From positions 48,616 through 112,615 of the forward strand of contig VXCM01003218.1 of the NCBI GenBank assembly GCA_014773175.1: a stretch of 64,000 nucleotides of DNA, written 5' to 3'. Below, one piece after another: positions 11,157-24,150 of the stretch. Source of the DNA: Lucifuga dentata (Eukaryota; Chordata; Actinopteri; Ophidiiformes; Bythitidae). Within the stretch, counting starts at the first letter, position 1. Every line of letters begins with the position of its first letter. The position numbers were made by a program, and so were the translations under genes. The notes beneath the pieces are model-generated. The model worked only from the letters and a program-made list of their open reading frames with translations. It had not been told where the DNA came from and did not search any database.

Positions 11157-14100
11157 ATTCAGGTCACATTTTAATGTTTGTCATTTTGTCCATCAGGTAG
11201 TTAATTCCACTGACCGCATGTCCTTTCTGTTGAGTTCTGATTCTATATCAAAAGTACCAAAAAGCCACTCAGGCAACATTTACAGAACTCTAAAAATGAA
11301 TCTAGTTCAAAAACACTATTCTATTGTTCTACTGTACATTTTGTATGAATCAAGCAATCCATCGATGTCTGGACAGAGCAGTAATGTCATGGTTTTCATA
11401 GATAGAAACATATAAAACCATTTAAAACAGACTTGTGTCTAGTAATACAGAAAGAGCACACTGTAAAAGAGCGTGGGTTGGATACCTGGGGCCAGGATTA
11501 AGCCTAACCTATGGGCTAAAACTAACAGTGTGTAGCAAATGCATTAGCACATGGAGGACTGCCTCCATCAAAATGGCAGTGATGACATTATTATGACATT
11601 ATTCCAGGATAAAATGCTGCTCAAAATGAAGAACTTCATTAAAAAGTGTTTCTGAAGTCCATTATCCAGCTTGGTAATGTCCATGATGTCTAAGCCCCTG
11701 CGGGGTAACAGTGTTAAGGCCAGAAGAAATGTGAATAGAATCCATGACTTGGAGATCAGGGTCTGTGTGACATTTGGTAACCTCCATCTAGAAAATAATA
11801 CAGATCCATGGCTGCACAGTCGACTTGGTACTGAAGAGTTTGTTACAGTAATTTAGATTTTAAAGCTACACCAAGAATACTTGCTTAGCCTAGATTAGGC
11901 TTCCACTGTGCCAAGTATACCAACCCAAATACTGTATATACAAAATGAGCAGTTGATCATATTGGTTATTGCATGCAGTATTAGACAAAGGCCATAACAT
12001 TCTGAATTCCAATCTGTTAAGTTTCAGCGCAAGAACTTGTCAAATTGTGATCTAAAAATGTTAAATAAACATCATCTGCACCTAGTGAGTTAGCATAGAA
12101 CCAGCAGAAAACACTGACGATCCTCTTCAGGTGCCAGTATGAAATTTCACAAAAGCCCAGCGATGAAATACATTAAATTCTGTTTAAAGTTGTACAACAG
12201 AGGTTTCCGATGTCAAACTTCAGAGTATGTAGGCATCTTTTAGTGTCAGCACAAAGCAGAGCTCGGTCATGCATCAAGTCTGAACAAGCTTCCCACGCAG
12301 AATGAAGACATCACCCGACAACATCTAATGTCTGAAGCGTTCACCTGTTTCTCCCTCATCCGTCGAGGGTTTAAGAAATACAAGCATAAGAGCCAAGTAG
12401 GCACATAGGTTTATCTGCAAAGCTCCATCGATCAGAGAAGGACTGTAGCTGAGATGGTTCTGGTCTGTCGTTTTTGTGTGGTGAGGACAGTGAGAAAGAG
12501 GAACGTTATTTGGTAGACCTCCCACCACAGTTTGGTGAGGGAATGCTGTGCTGTTCCTTCAGGCATCACGACACATTCTCAATAATTCCTTCTGTAACAA
12601 GAATGTCCCACAACACTCTAATTGTCTTAACTGATGCTGTTCGGTCTGTCAAAAATGTCCGTATCGCCCTGTCTGTCTGGGTTTTTGCAGTTTCATGAGA
12701 CAGAGGACCAACAGGATGCTGTTAACGTGGACAAACAGGTCTTGGCATCATGATTCTAGGCATTAATATCAACACAGTGGACTGAAGGATAGGGACGTGT
12801 AGGGGCAGAGAAAGACACACGGAGAATATTCCCCTGTATTAAAGCGACAACACGAAACAAAACACAACAAAACGCCAAATACGACACACACATATTCAAA
12901 ACAAGCAACATTTCAAAAGTGGGGCTCAAACTGTGCAACTTAGTTTAAAGAAAGCAGTGGTGATTGTTCTAAAAGATTGTTTTGAGCCATATAAACACTG
13001 AACTCAAACAATACGTATTATTAGAAAAGTGGGTAAATTGGTAAGATTCCTCCTGCTGAAAAGACAGCAAGGATTAAAAAAGGCAAAACACTGGTTCAGT
13101 TTATAGTCATAGAAAACAGATTTGGTCTCTCAGAGCCATTTCATGATATAATAAGAGATTAAGGTGCCTAATCAGGATGTGGTCCACTATCTACTGAAGT
13201 GGACAAAGTGCATTTTTTTTTTTTTTTTTTAGGTGCTTCATATTGTTCTCTTCAGTGCAGAAATAGAGTGAAAGTTTTATCTGAAATACTGTAAAACAGT
13301 TTTTCTTAAAGTCTGGATCAGGACCCTAAATGATTCACAGGCCTGATTCTGACATTACTAAAGGCAAAGTCATGGTGATGATGCAACTCACAAAAATAAA
13401 ATTGCAGAATTGCCAATGTGATGAATCATGGATTGAATTATAATTTACACTGGTGCTGGCATTTGCATGATTTAGGGAAAATCTGGTCATGTGACCTCTC
13501 TAAAAGACTGTTAGTTTGGTTTTCAGTGAAGAGAGAATTCCGTCCATCCAGCCAGTCCATCAGACGCTGATCAAGAATAAATTCTAAGGGAAACACTGCT
13601 GTGAAGTCTCTCTTTTATCGGTGGACTCAGCTCTGTGCAGTCACTGATTAGCTCACAAACTGCCTCCGCCTCAGATTATTCTGTGACTCACACCTTTGGA
13701 GAAGACAACACATTCAACTTTGGCACACGTCTGTCTGAATCTAAGTAAAAACCTCTTAAAAAGATAACAGCACAGAACGCATTCTACAGAATGTGAAATA
13801 TCAGTTTAAAAAGCTTAACAGCAATGCATATAACGCATTCTTGGATTTTTTTTTTTCTTCAGGTCTTCAAGCGTACAGTTAAAAATCTATAACAGTAATA
13901 AAAATGAAACAAGAAATCACTATAAAGGGAAGACTTGAGAACGCATCCTGCGTTATCTGAAAGCATTATGGCATTGGAATTCATTCAGCATTAAGATACT
14001 TTAACACTTAAAAGTGGCATTATAAGTTATTGCCATCTCATTTAACTTCATAGGCCAATGTGACTTTCAGCACTGATTAATATCTGGTTCTTGCAATAAA

Positions 14101-14847
14101 CTTTGCAGGTGCTAGAATAAAGATAACAATGGATCACTGTTAAATCAACCATTTGGACATACAGTAGATGTATGCTAGAAGTGAAGAGGGTGAACATCAT
14201 GCAGCAGCATCTTACTGTGACATCTACAAACTTTAATCACCCTTAAACACAACCAACACTCATATTTCTCATCTGTCATGTTAGGTTGATACCAGGGGAG
14301 AAACTTTTGAAATATGTATTTAGGCCTGGATGGACAGTAGAGTAACAAACAAAGAAAGGCAGGCAATGAGTCCAAATTTAAAAAAGGGGGGGCATGTAAA
14401 CTGTTAACTCTTTCTAAACTCTATGCAGTGTGCATTCAACAGCTGTTTCTTAAAAAGGATGTTTGGATCTCCTTATTCAGAACTATCTCAAACTGCTGAG
14501 CAGCATCTACTTCATGTCTTCGCCATCCTCTGCTCATTTGAAAGATGACTTGGTTTTTGTTTCAGCAAAATGATCTAATCACTGTGGTTTTTATCAAAGT
14601 TTGGTTTGCCCCTTAGTATTTTCAGATCTGCTGGAAACCCAGTCAATAAAATACATAATGGGACTGAGCTGAAGCAGAAGTGATATTTGAAGATACATTA
14701 AGTGAATTCATGTTGCAAATTAATGGCAAAAAGACTTAGTTTAGCTGACTGTCTTAGTACTTCCTGTACTAATTATACCATATTTCTTCTCTTGTAACCA
14801 TCTGTAATGTTTCACCACGTAGAACAGACGACACTTTACCACAAACA

Positions 14848-17800
14848 CTAGTCTTCAGAAACCGACAGGGATTTCCTGACACTACGTGATGGCTCCCAAA
14901 CCTCACTGTCATCAGAATCACCACCATCATCTTCTTCATCTTCTTCATCCTCATCTTCCTCGTCCATCCCCATACCGGTCTGCTCGTCCAAGGCCGTTGC
15001 TGTTTCTCCTCCCTCGCCATCTGTCCTCGCTGCAGCTGGCTCCTGAAAAGGATCTGATCCCATGTCCGAGCGTCGCTGGACCTCAGCAAACCACTCCCTC
15101 ACCTTTCCAGGGAAAAAAAACAAAACACCTCACTTTCTGTTGACAGAGGTAGAGATAAGAACATAATGAGACCTCCATGAGCACCCTCACACCCCACTGA
15201 AAGTCATTCATTACCTGTTCGTAGCTCATGTTGGTCTTCATGACAAGCTCATCCAGGTCTTGCTCATTGAGGAAGTGGTGCTTCAGGTAGTACTCCTTCA
15301 AGATCTCCCTCCCACTCTTGATTTTCTTTGATGGGGGAGACCTCTCAACTTCAGCGCCAGAGGAGGCAGACCTTCTCAGATGCTTCCTGGTTCGGGACCG
15401 CCCCCAACCACGATTTCGGGAACGTCTCTTCCGACCGTTGTTGCTGCTGCTTCCCACCTTATTGCCTCCACCGTCATTTAGCCCCTCCACATTTCCACTT
15501 TGGTACTGGAAGAACCACTTCAGGTTACCATTTTTCCAGGAGTACCGAGAGTCTCCAAACCAGCTGACAATGTAGGACCGATGGAGGCCGCTTTCTTCTG
15601 CCAGCTGGTCATACTCGTCTGGTGTGGGCCACTGGGTCCGCACAAAGGCACTTTTCAGAACATGGAGCTGCTCTGGAGACTTTTTACTTTTATCTTTTAT
15701 GTCTTTGTTGCCACTACTGGTTGTGGGAACATGTTTACTGCGACTGCCTGGAGGAGTTAGGCTACCTTTGCGAGAAGAGGAAGTCGCAAGAGAAGTAGAG
15801 GTCATACCTCCTGCTCCTCCTCTTTCTCCTGCTTTTGCTTCATCTGTCTCCATCTTTCCTCCCTCACTGGAATCGGGGGAGGAGCTACTGACATTTGGCA
15901 TTTTTCGTCTCTCTGTGAACCAGGCGTCGATCTCCCTCCGCGTCAGTTTAGTCTCTGTCCTCAGTCGACTCAGTTCCTCATCTGACGGGGTGTTGCTCTT
16001 CTCAAAACTCTCCTCCAGTACAACCCGCTGCTCCGGAGTCTTTTCCTTAAACTTCTGCAGGGTAAAGTCTGGGAATGGATTCCATGTTTTGGGCCGTGTC
16101 TCCTTTACAGGAGGTGTACGGGGAGGTTGTGGAGATGTGGGGGTCTCGTCACTTGAGTCAATTACAATGGTGGCGTTAGTATTGCTGCTGCAGCCACCTG
16201 TTCCTCGACCCCCTGCATCATGGAAAACGATGATATGGCTGTTCTTGGAGTTGCGCTGGTTGTACCTGGTGTCACTGAACCATTTCTTGATCTCTCCCTT
16301 AGTCAAGTTGGTGAGCTTCATCAGCCGAGCGATTTCTGCATCACTGACAAAGTGGTTTTTTAGGTAGCTAGCTTTAAGTTCTGCCAGCTGCTCTTTGGAC
16401 TTCTTTGGCCTCATGCTAAATGTGTCAGCACTGAGGGCCGAGTTCTCCTTAAAGAGAAAGGAGAGTGATATATCAAGCAGTTGCAAGATATAAACTGTGA
16501 TATATCATGCAACGTTGCACACAGAGGTACCAAATATCATTCTACAAATAGAAAGATGAAATGCCTGCAGAAGGGATGTGTCATACTTTTTTAGGTTGGC
16601 ATCATGAGATATTACATGAGTGATTACAAGTGAAGTAATAGCCTGACACCTATCTCAAGAAATTACTGATTTGCTCATCCACAGCAATAAAATACAAGAG
16701 CAAATGTGAATTTTTCTGACAGAAAGCAATAAGTGCTTTCCCCACCTGTGGAGAAAGAGAGGGTGGCTGGACAGTGGTAGCCCGTTTCAGCTCACTGTTC
16801 AATGGAGTGGGCTGGCAGGAAGCTCTGTTGGAGCTCTGGGACTGGCTGGGCAGCCCTGCCACAGTCAGGGTGATGGGACTGGTCACTGGAAGGCTCCCAC
16901 CTGGGCCGACCTACACAGTCAGAAAACCAGGTGGATATACAGAATGTGTAGCTGAGACAAATAACCTGATAGAAATTTGTTTGTCATTTAAAGATACTCC
17001 AGTTCTTATTTTAAATGTTTCAATGGGTAAGGAGCTGAAAGTGGTTTTGAGGTGTTTAACTTCTTTCTTAAATGTTGTCCTTTCCCACCCATCTACAACC
17101 AAAATGAGCCTGGCCAGAGACCAACACCAACACGTCAGAATAGCCAACTGAGTGAAAGAATTAAATGTCACAGTACAGGGCCTTAGGTCATGTGATGTGG
17201 TACATGTTCAATGCAATTTGCGGTAACACGTTCAGTCAAATCAATATAAAGTCGAGTAAGGCACGTCATAGCTGAGTCTTGTTAATATATCGGTATTCTG
17301 TCCTTACCTACCTGTGTGAACACCAGGCCAGGCTGGCCCACTATCTGGCAGGTCTGAAGAATGGACTGCAGTCCGTTAGCAGCAGCTGAAAGTTGGTGAG
17401 CGGGAATGACGGTGATGGTCTGCGGCACCGTGTGCACCGTGCCATTAAACTGCTTCCTCCTGGCCTCCTCCACTTCCTCTGGAGTCCAGCTGACACCGTG
17501 CTTCAGCCGCTGGGCCGAGAACCACACCTGGGAATAGATAAAGAGAAAGAACATTTGATTATTACCTCTCCACAAAAGGAAGAGTAACTTAGAGAAGTTA
17601 TCAGATTAAATTCTGTAAGATTATTGATGGTTATAATATTATAATGATGATATGTAGGCACAAGAATATGCAATTAAGACCTAATGTATAGTTATACAGA
17701 ATGAGTGTTCACTTACACACATGTAACACTACTACAGATAGCACTACTAATAATAACAACAAGAAGGCACTCCAAGAGCCTCCGCCAAGGCCAACAAAAT

Positions 17801-20800
17801 GAACTTCTTATTAAAAAATAACCCAGCATTCTAAATTTCATTGAAATTGGCCCATTATCATTGATTTTATAGGCTAAGAACTTCTTCTGGATCCTGGATT
17901 CAAAATTTGATCCTGATCACCTCCAAAATCTTTACTTCCACTTGACATTATCTATCTGTCCCCAGATTTCATCTAAACACATCCATAACATTTTGAGATA
18001 TCCTTCTAAAAAAAAAAAACAACCAGACAGGCAGACAAACAAATGCTGGTGATCTCATAATCTCCTTGACGGAGATAATAAATAAAATTGTTAGGTCTTT
18101 AAAACAATACCTGACCTATATAAGAACTATATAATTGGTCACCACCAAAATCTAATCAACTAATCCTTGGGCCATAAAAATTCAGCTACATTTGTATATC
18201 TCTTCCTGAGATCTCCTTTCATTTACCTTGATCTGCTCCTCTGTGAACTGGGTCTGTGCAGCCAGGCTGGTGATCTCAGCCATGCAGGGGTAAGGAAACT
18301 TCTTATAAGTGCTGCCTAGCAGAGGGTTGGTGTCCATGGCTGCACTGTAAGAGGGGATGCTGCTGATGGGAATCAGGAGCTGGGGCTGAGCTGCTGCAGC
18401 ATACTGCTGAGCCTGGAAGGCAGACAGGACCTGGAAAAAACAAAGAGGAGGAGGATCAGAAAGACCAGGACCAATAAATCAGAGTGCTGGGTTGGAACAG
18501 TGCTGAAGCTCCATCTTGCTGAAGTGTGTTTGAGCAAGATACTACGTTTCCCACCTGCAGGGAACTGTTCTGTAGCTGACGTTGACCACCCTGCTTAGGG
18601 ACATGAAGGGCCATCCTGATGATTTTTAATGTTTTTGGCTATTAACTACAAGTTGTGGATGTTTTATGTTACCGCTAGTCTTTCTCAAAGCATATCAGAA
18701 TTTTTTTCAGAAATGTCATACAATCCAGGCAGCTATTAGTTTCCATTGTTTCACTACAGTATGAAAAATAACTTGCCCAGACCTGTGTGCAAGATATTCC
18801 ATTGAAGCAAACATTTTATTGTTTTGCATTGCAAGAAACAACCAAGCAGACTTTTCTCATATTGGAAAGTTTGTTGTAGCTGGAAAAGCTTCTTGGCAGC
18901 TGACTGTCAAATCTTAGACACATGATGCTTTGTGAAACACTCCACATCGTCAAGGAAGTGAGTTTTTACTTTATGTCTGTGCCTGAATTAAATGTTTATT
19001 GCATTTCAAAGATCATCAGCATCATCCAGGCCAGTCTTTAAACTCTTTGTACAGTACACTGCAAGTATTGGCAAAGATAAAATAAAAAGTTTTTCATTTG
19101 GACTTGACCAAACCACGTGATGTGACATGTTTTAGCTGCTGTTGGCACGTCTCAATATTTTCATCACTGCCATCATGAAAAGTCATTTTTAATACAAATG
19201 CTTTTTGTGTATGCATGTGTAATAGCATGTTATGTGCTAAATAAATGCCATATCAAAGTGAGATGGGGCCAGAATTTTGAAAAAGGCTGCAGGAGGTGTA
19301 ACAAAACATTGTACTGTGTTATTCAACATAAGGCTCTTGATTCATTTTTAAGCAAAGAATTGAATAATTTTATCATTTCATTTTTGTTTAAAATCATGTA
19401 ACAGTACACGTCTGTGGCTGCCAAGATGAAATATCTCCTGTTTTTTTGTTTTTGTTTTGTTTTTTGTCACTACATCTCTTTTTTTTTTTTAATACTGTGA
19501 AGCCCCATTTTTGTTTTTATTGTCCAGACAACTTAGAAAACTCTATCAATAAATCTGGCAACACACCATGTATAATTCTGAGGTCTCAAATATGCTGTTT
19601 TAAAGCTGAATGTGATAAAGCTTGAATGTGATAAAGTTTAAATTGAAATGTAATTCCCAGATACCCTTTATTGTTGCCGTATAGAAATCCTTTAACAGTA
19701 ACATCACTGTAAGAAACTGAATTGAACCAAAAGTTGAACGGTAAGCTAAGGGTGAGTGTAGGTCTAATTCTCACACGGCTTCACTGAGTGCACTAAGACC
19801 CTGGAGAATCTAGGCTCTCTACCTGTGCCAGGCCAGCAGGCAGAATTGTGGGGTTGAGAATAGATGATTTCCTCTGCTGATCAGAAGGTTGGCTGAGCAG
19901 CAAGCCGCTTCCTCCGAGCTTCATGGAGTCATGCAGCAGCATCTCCACAGGTGTCATCGGCCCCAGAGGAGCTTCAATGGGCTCCTGCTCTCCTCCCGCC
20001 TCTCCCTCGCCGACTCCTCCGANCGGCCCCAGAGGAGCTTCAATGGGCTCCTGCTCTCCTCCCGCCTCTCCCTCGCCGACTCCTCCGAAGCCCTCTGCCA
20101 CCTCGTCTGCCGATTTCAGGGACACAGCTATCCTCTTGGGCTCAGATTTACTCTTCAGCCTCATGATTGGGGTTTTGCTGAGAGAGATGGCTGCAACCGA
20201 TGTGGGGTCTGCTCCTCCCTCCTCGGGCGTTTCACACTGCTGCAGGGTCGGCTTGTCGCTGCTGGGATCCTCCGCAGCGTTTGTAGCAATGCGTTTCAGG
20301 GACGCACAGAGAAGTTCACTGTCTTCTACAGAGGGGAGACTCAGCTCATCTGTAATGACAACACAGCTTTTATTTCTAACAAATATTTTTTATTCAATTC
20401 CAAGTTATTCAGAATTATTGGAAATTTGAGCAGAACTGCATGCAGCTACCCAGGAATGAGATAAGTGAATACTTGATCTCTGGATGGATGATTGTATATT
20501 GACTGCAATTCAGTATTATCTTGTTGAAAATACCCATTGGGGGTACATGCTGAACCTGAATAGATTAACCTGATCTACTACTATGTTATGGTCTACTATT
20601 AAAGAACCATACTAGTGATTTTCCATGAGCCCAATAACTACTACCTGCATACACATTACATTATTGCCAACATTTTCCAAACCATAAAATTATCATTTAG
20701 TTATTTTTGCCAAATCTCCTTATCTTAAAATCAATTTTTCTCCTGCTAACACGTACATCCAAATCAATCATTTTTAATTTCTTGGTAAAAGCAGTCATGT

Positions 20801-21807
20801 CCTGGGACTATATTCCCTGACGGAGACATAGATTTGCTTCTATGCAGCTCCGTGTTGAACTGATACATTAAGCAACTTTGACAAAAAACAAGAACAACTT
20901 GTTCGCTGTAATGGATTACTTATCTCAAGCAAGTCATTCATGATGGGTTCACCACCTAATGTTGTTTATGGTACACCTTAAAGGACCACACCATCCATTT
21001 TGCATGTTTGAGCCTAATATATTCAATTTTCATACATGTTATGTTACTGACAATCATTTCTCAAAGGATAAAACTGTATTTCAGCTTTCCTGATATTTTG
21101 TAAAATCTCTTAATTTTTCAAAATTAAATATTCAAGTGATACACCCAGCTTAAAAATTGATGTTTTGCTGCTAATAGTTACGCAGCCTTATGAAGTCACG
21201 GTCGTTAAAATTTTCCGATAAACGCAGGTCTTCTTTTGGGACTATATTCCCTGGTGGAGACATACATTCACTACGCGCTTTTTATTATGCTTAAACGTTA
21301 AAATTATGAAACTTCGAAAAAACCTGAATATATGTCACGATAATGGATTACCTATCCCAATAATGGTTCAAGTATCAACAACTTGATTTTAATAGCGCAC
21401 CAGAATGAACTGAAACCAATGGCGGTCTGGAAGGCAGGAAAAATATTTTTAACTCACTGTTCCCGTAGTATTCTTTGGGAAATACTTGTCAGTAACCTTA
21501 CGTGTATGCAAATTGAATATATTAGGCTCAAACATGCAAAATGGGTGGTGTGTTGTTTTAACACCATACCGTGACATTTCTTGGTAAATGCAAGAATCTT
21601 ACCTGTATCTGGTGGGGTGGGGACAACCACAACTGCCTGCTCCTGCTCCTCTGCAGCCAGGCCCTCCTCTGCTCCCTCCTTCATCTTTCCCTCCTCCTCC
21701 ATCTCTTCCTCCCTTGTTTTTTCTCTTCTCTCCTCCACCTCCTCCTGCTCCACCACATCAGACGGCAGCACCATGCAAGGCGTGGTCGATTTCCGACGAC
21801 TCGACAT
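14848..21807 (-). CDS. ZHX1: ZHX1, zinc fingers and homeoboxes protein 1 (zinc-finger exon not found)
   Basis: Seven coding exons on the minus strand: 21603-21807 (ATG at 21807), 19823-20349, 18227-18430, 17312-17527, 16746-16910, 15215-16447 and 14848-15102 (TAG). Total 2805 nt, in frame; 934 aa, of which 22 are an apparent assembly duplication. The start [12 protein letters not shown] is the ZHX signature. Five homeodomains follow, recognisable by [16 protein letters not shown], [34 protein letters not shown] and [10 protein letters not shown] recognition helices, then an acidic tail. VGQPGLV and LTVAGLPSQ favour ZHX1 over ZHX3. ZHX1 is a nuclear transcriptional repressor that dimerises and binds NF-YA. 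The two C2H2 fingers expected between the first and second exons are absent; both borders are phase 1, so the frame still closes. Human ZHX1 has its coding sequence in one exon, unlike this gene. Confidence 0.9.
19958..20088. repeat. 65-bp duplication with N inside ZHX1 exon 2 (assembly join)
   Basis: 19958-20022 equals 20024-20088, with N at 20023. Together 66 bases, so the reading frame is kept and 22 residues ([14 protein letters not shown]...) appear twice with one undefined residue. It has the same signature as the non-coding single-N duplications, so the true protein probably has one copy. Confidence 0.85.
20599..20977. mobile_element. Truncated foldback MITE copy in ZHX1 intron 1
   Basis: Left end TTAAAGAACCATACTAGTG; the right arm is missing, cut where the next copy begins. 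It shares the CCCAATAAC-TACTACCTGCATA type of arm seen in the copies at 7801 and 36064. Confidence 0.7.
20978..21561. mobile_element. Complete foldback MITE copy in ZHX1 intron 1
   Basis: Begins TTAAAGGACCACACCATCC and ends with the inverted arm ...CAAACATGCAAAATGGGTGG then TTTTAA. It directly abuts the truncated copy on its left. Together they fill most of the interval where zinc-finger coding sequence would be expected. Confidence 0.8.
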
Positions 21808-23650
21808 CGTGAAACCAAACCTGCTCAGGCTGGAGAAGATCTATGAGAGAATTTACAAGGCTCACGTGTCTGTGGTGGCCGTGATCACATGCTAGAATCC
21901 TTGATTTATGTATATCTGTTAGAAGAAACAAAACAAATACGGACAGCGTGATACAAACAGTAAAGGCATTAAAAGAATACGTGTTTGAATTTTATACTCT
22001 CAAATATTTCATTGACAGAGAACCATTGAAGATTTCAATTTAAACGGGTAATTCAGTGATACATATACATTTCTACTCTTAAATTCTGTTTTTCTTATAG
22101 CATTTTAACACATCATAAACACATTTAAAGCCACTATGCAGCATTATAAAGGTTGTAATCATTAATGCTTGAATGAATAAATAAAATAAATTCAATAACT
22201 TCAAGGCTTTGGACTGTTAGACAAGCATTCATCACTCAGATACCATAATACAGTATATAATATTGATACATACTCATATGTATTCAAGTATTGCTGGAAT
22301 TCAATATACAAATACAATGCTTGACTGCTAAGTTCTAAGCCTGTTGTAGAAAGATCTGACTCAGAGGTGTTGCAGTTATTTATTGTTCAACAAAATCTCC
22401 TTACATCTCTTTTTAATCCCAGTTTCATGTATGCTCTTTTCTTGGCTGTACAAAAAATTCTCCACAGCTGATAAAAAGGGTTCCAGCTAAAGCCTTTTTC
22501 ATAACGAAAGTCTGGGGGACCAAGGCAAGTAGAGTGTGTGCTGAACTAATTCAAAGCCACATCAATGCTTGTATCCTGCAAGTGCCAATAATGAACTGCA
22601 TGTTGGTCTAGTACACCTCACAGAGCCTTGGGTACTTCTGGAACTTGTAAGTTATAATCACAGAGCTCATGTAAATACAGAATTATTGTGTGTATAACAA
22701 GCATTTCATTCCACAGTTTAACTACTGTGTTGGAGTGAATGAGAATGGACTTGATGGATGTGAGTGAATCAAAGTTCAAGCAGCATGACTGACAGAAAGC
22801 ATGAGCCACATGGCCCTAACTAATTTAATAATAATAAAGGGCATTTTAGTATAATGTAATGTAATATAAGTGACATACAGCACCAACATCAGTGACTTTA
22901 TATTTATGAATTTCTTATTCCACCATTATTATACATGAGGCGGAATACACAGGGCAGTGGCTCTTAACCCTCAGGAAAAACCAAAACATTTACATACCAC
23001 CAAACACATATACCACAGTTTGAGAACCACTGGCCTGAGTAAACTCACCTAAATTGAGCTTTCTGGTGTGGAATCTCACAGGGCCCACATTAAAATATAC
23101 ATCATCAAATTGATTTAAAACTAAATTGTGTTTTGATTTTTTTTTTTTTTTTAACTGCAAAATGGCATCAATGGACTTACTAATATGAATTATGTATGTA
23201 TTAATGATTTTGTATGCTGTAGCTCGGTTTCTACTTAATACCGCCTTATTTCCAATAATAAGGTAATTCATTGTGATAGCGGCATTGCCAGATGAGCTCA
23301 TTTAATAGTCACTTTTTAGACAAAACTACAATAAGTTTGGGACCAGCTTTTCGTGACTAACTAAATTTGATTGCTACTAAAGCCATTTTAATACAGAAAA
23401 CGAAACGTTTTTAACGTAAGTGTTTACAGTGAGGCTATTACGTACAGGCAGCATAAGATCATTTGCAGTAGCAGCTGAATAATTTTGAGGTGTGAGCTAG
23501 CTGACTCGTTATTGTTACAGTAAAGCAATGAAAATAGCACAAAAGACATATTTTAGCTTTGCAGCATGTGGCCTGAATGTGATGTGGGCCAAGCAGCCGG
23601 TGTTAGCAGGGCCGGTCATTATTATTGATCCTGTCTGGCGGTAAACTTAC

Positions 23651-24150
23651 TGGAAGTACAGAAACGTGTACAGTGTGGCTACCGGGCTGTCGAGACGAGG
23701 CGAGGAGAGGAGCTGTTAATTTCCTGGGTCTGGACTAACCAGCATTCAGCTTTTCTGCTTTTGTCTGTTTCTGTCTCTTCTACCCCCGGTTGTTCATTCA
23801 GCCCCTGCCTGGCCGGGACTGCGGTATTTCGGCTTGCGGGTCTCCCAAACCCACCAGAGGGAGGCGGACACAGACAGAACCGACGGCTAACGTTACGGCT
23901 CCCGTCTGCAGATGCTGGAACCACTGGACATCTCTCTGTGTGTTGTGTCACAGCCTCATCTTTAAAAAGTTATTCCGACCAAATAACTGCAGTTACACCC
24001 ACACCTGCTCCGCTGGTACCGCACTGCTTTGCTGACCTAATTCTCTGATATTTTTTAAGAGCAGGTTTTTTTTTTTTTTTTTTTNTTTTTTTTTTTTTTT
24101 TTTAATGATCGAACAGCGTCATCATTCAATCTGATACGTCCTGACGTCAT
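23651..24150 (-). promoter_or_regulatory. ZHX1: Probable ZHX1 CpG-rich promoter and untranslated first exon
   Basis: A locally GC- and CpG-richer stretch in an AT-rich neighbourhood. On the minus strand it ends in a good donor, ACTTCCA|GTAAGT, at 23651. A plausible acceptor (TTCTAG near 21893) precedes the coding exon. A full CRE palindrome, TGACGTCA, lies at 24142-24149 beside a poly-T run broken by N (24085). Assignment to ZHX1 is inferred from orientation. Confidence 0.45.
24142..24149. promoter_or_regulatory. Consensus CRE (TGACGTCA)
   Basis: Perfect CREB/ATF palindrome at the upstream edge of the CpG-rich segment ahead of ZHX1. Occupancy cannot be judged from sequence. Confidence 0.45.

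Larger units (their letters stand above)
8398..14847. other. Spacer and probable ZHX1 3' UTR, no gene recognised
   Basis: No exon with homology I recognise. The part nearest 14847 must include the ZHX1 3' UTR, whose end I cannot place. Contents: a (GT)n/(AT)n microsatellite near 9323-9370, a 67-bp single-N duplication, poly-A and poly-T runs interrupted by N (9819, 10399) and one foldback MITE. Open frames here are short and lack codon structure. Confidence 0.5.

Noticed and set aside
15624..16367. 247-codon open frame on the plus strand
   Set aside because: Lies opposite the large ZHX1 exon; low-complexity serine/leucine/proline content reflects the complement of the homeodomain linkers.
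21454..21602. Continuation of the ZHX1 first-exon frame into ...[14 protein letters not shown]
   Set aside because: Reads through a good donor into the MITE arm; the same peptide-like string appears wherever this MITE occurs, so it is repeat translation.
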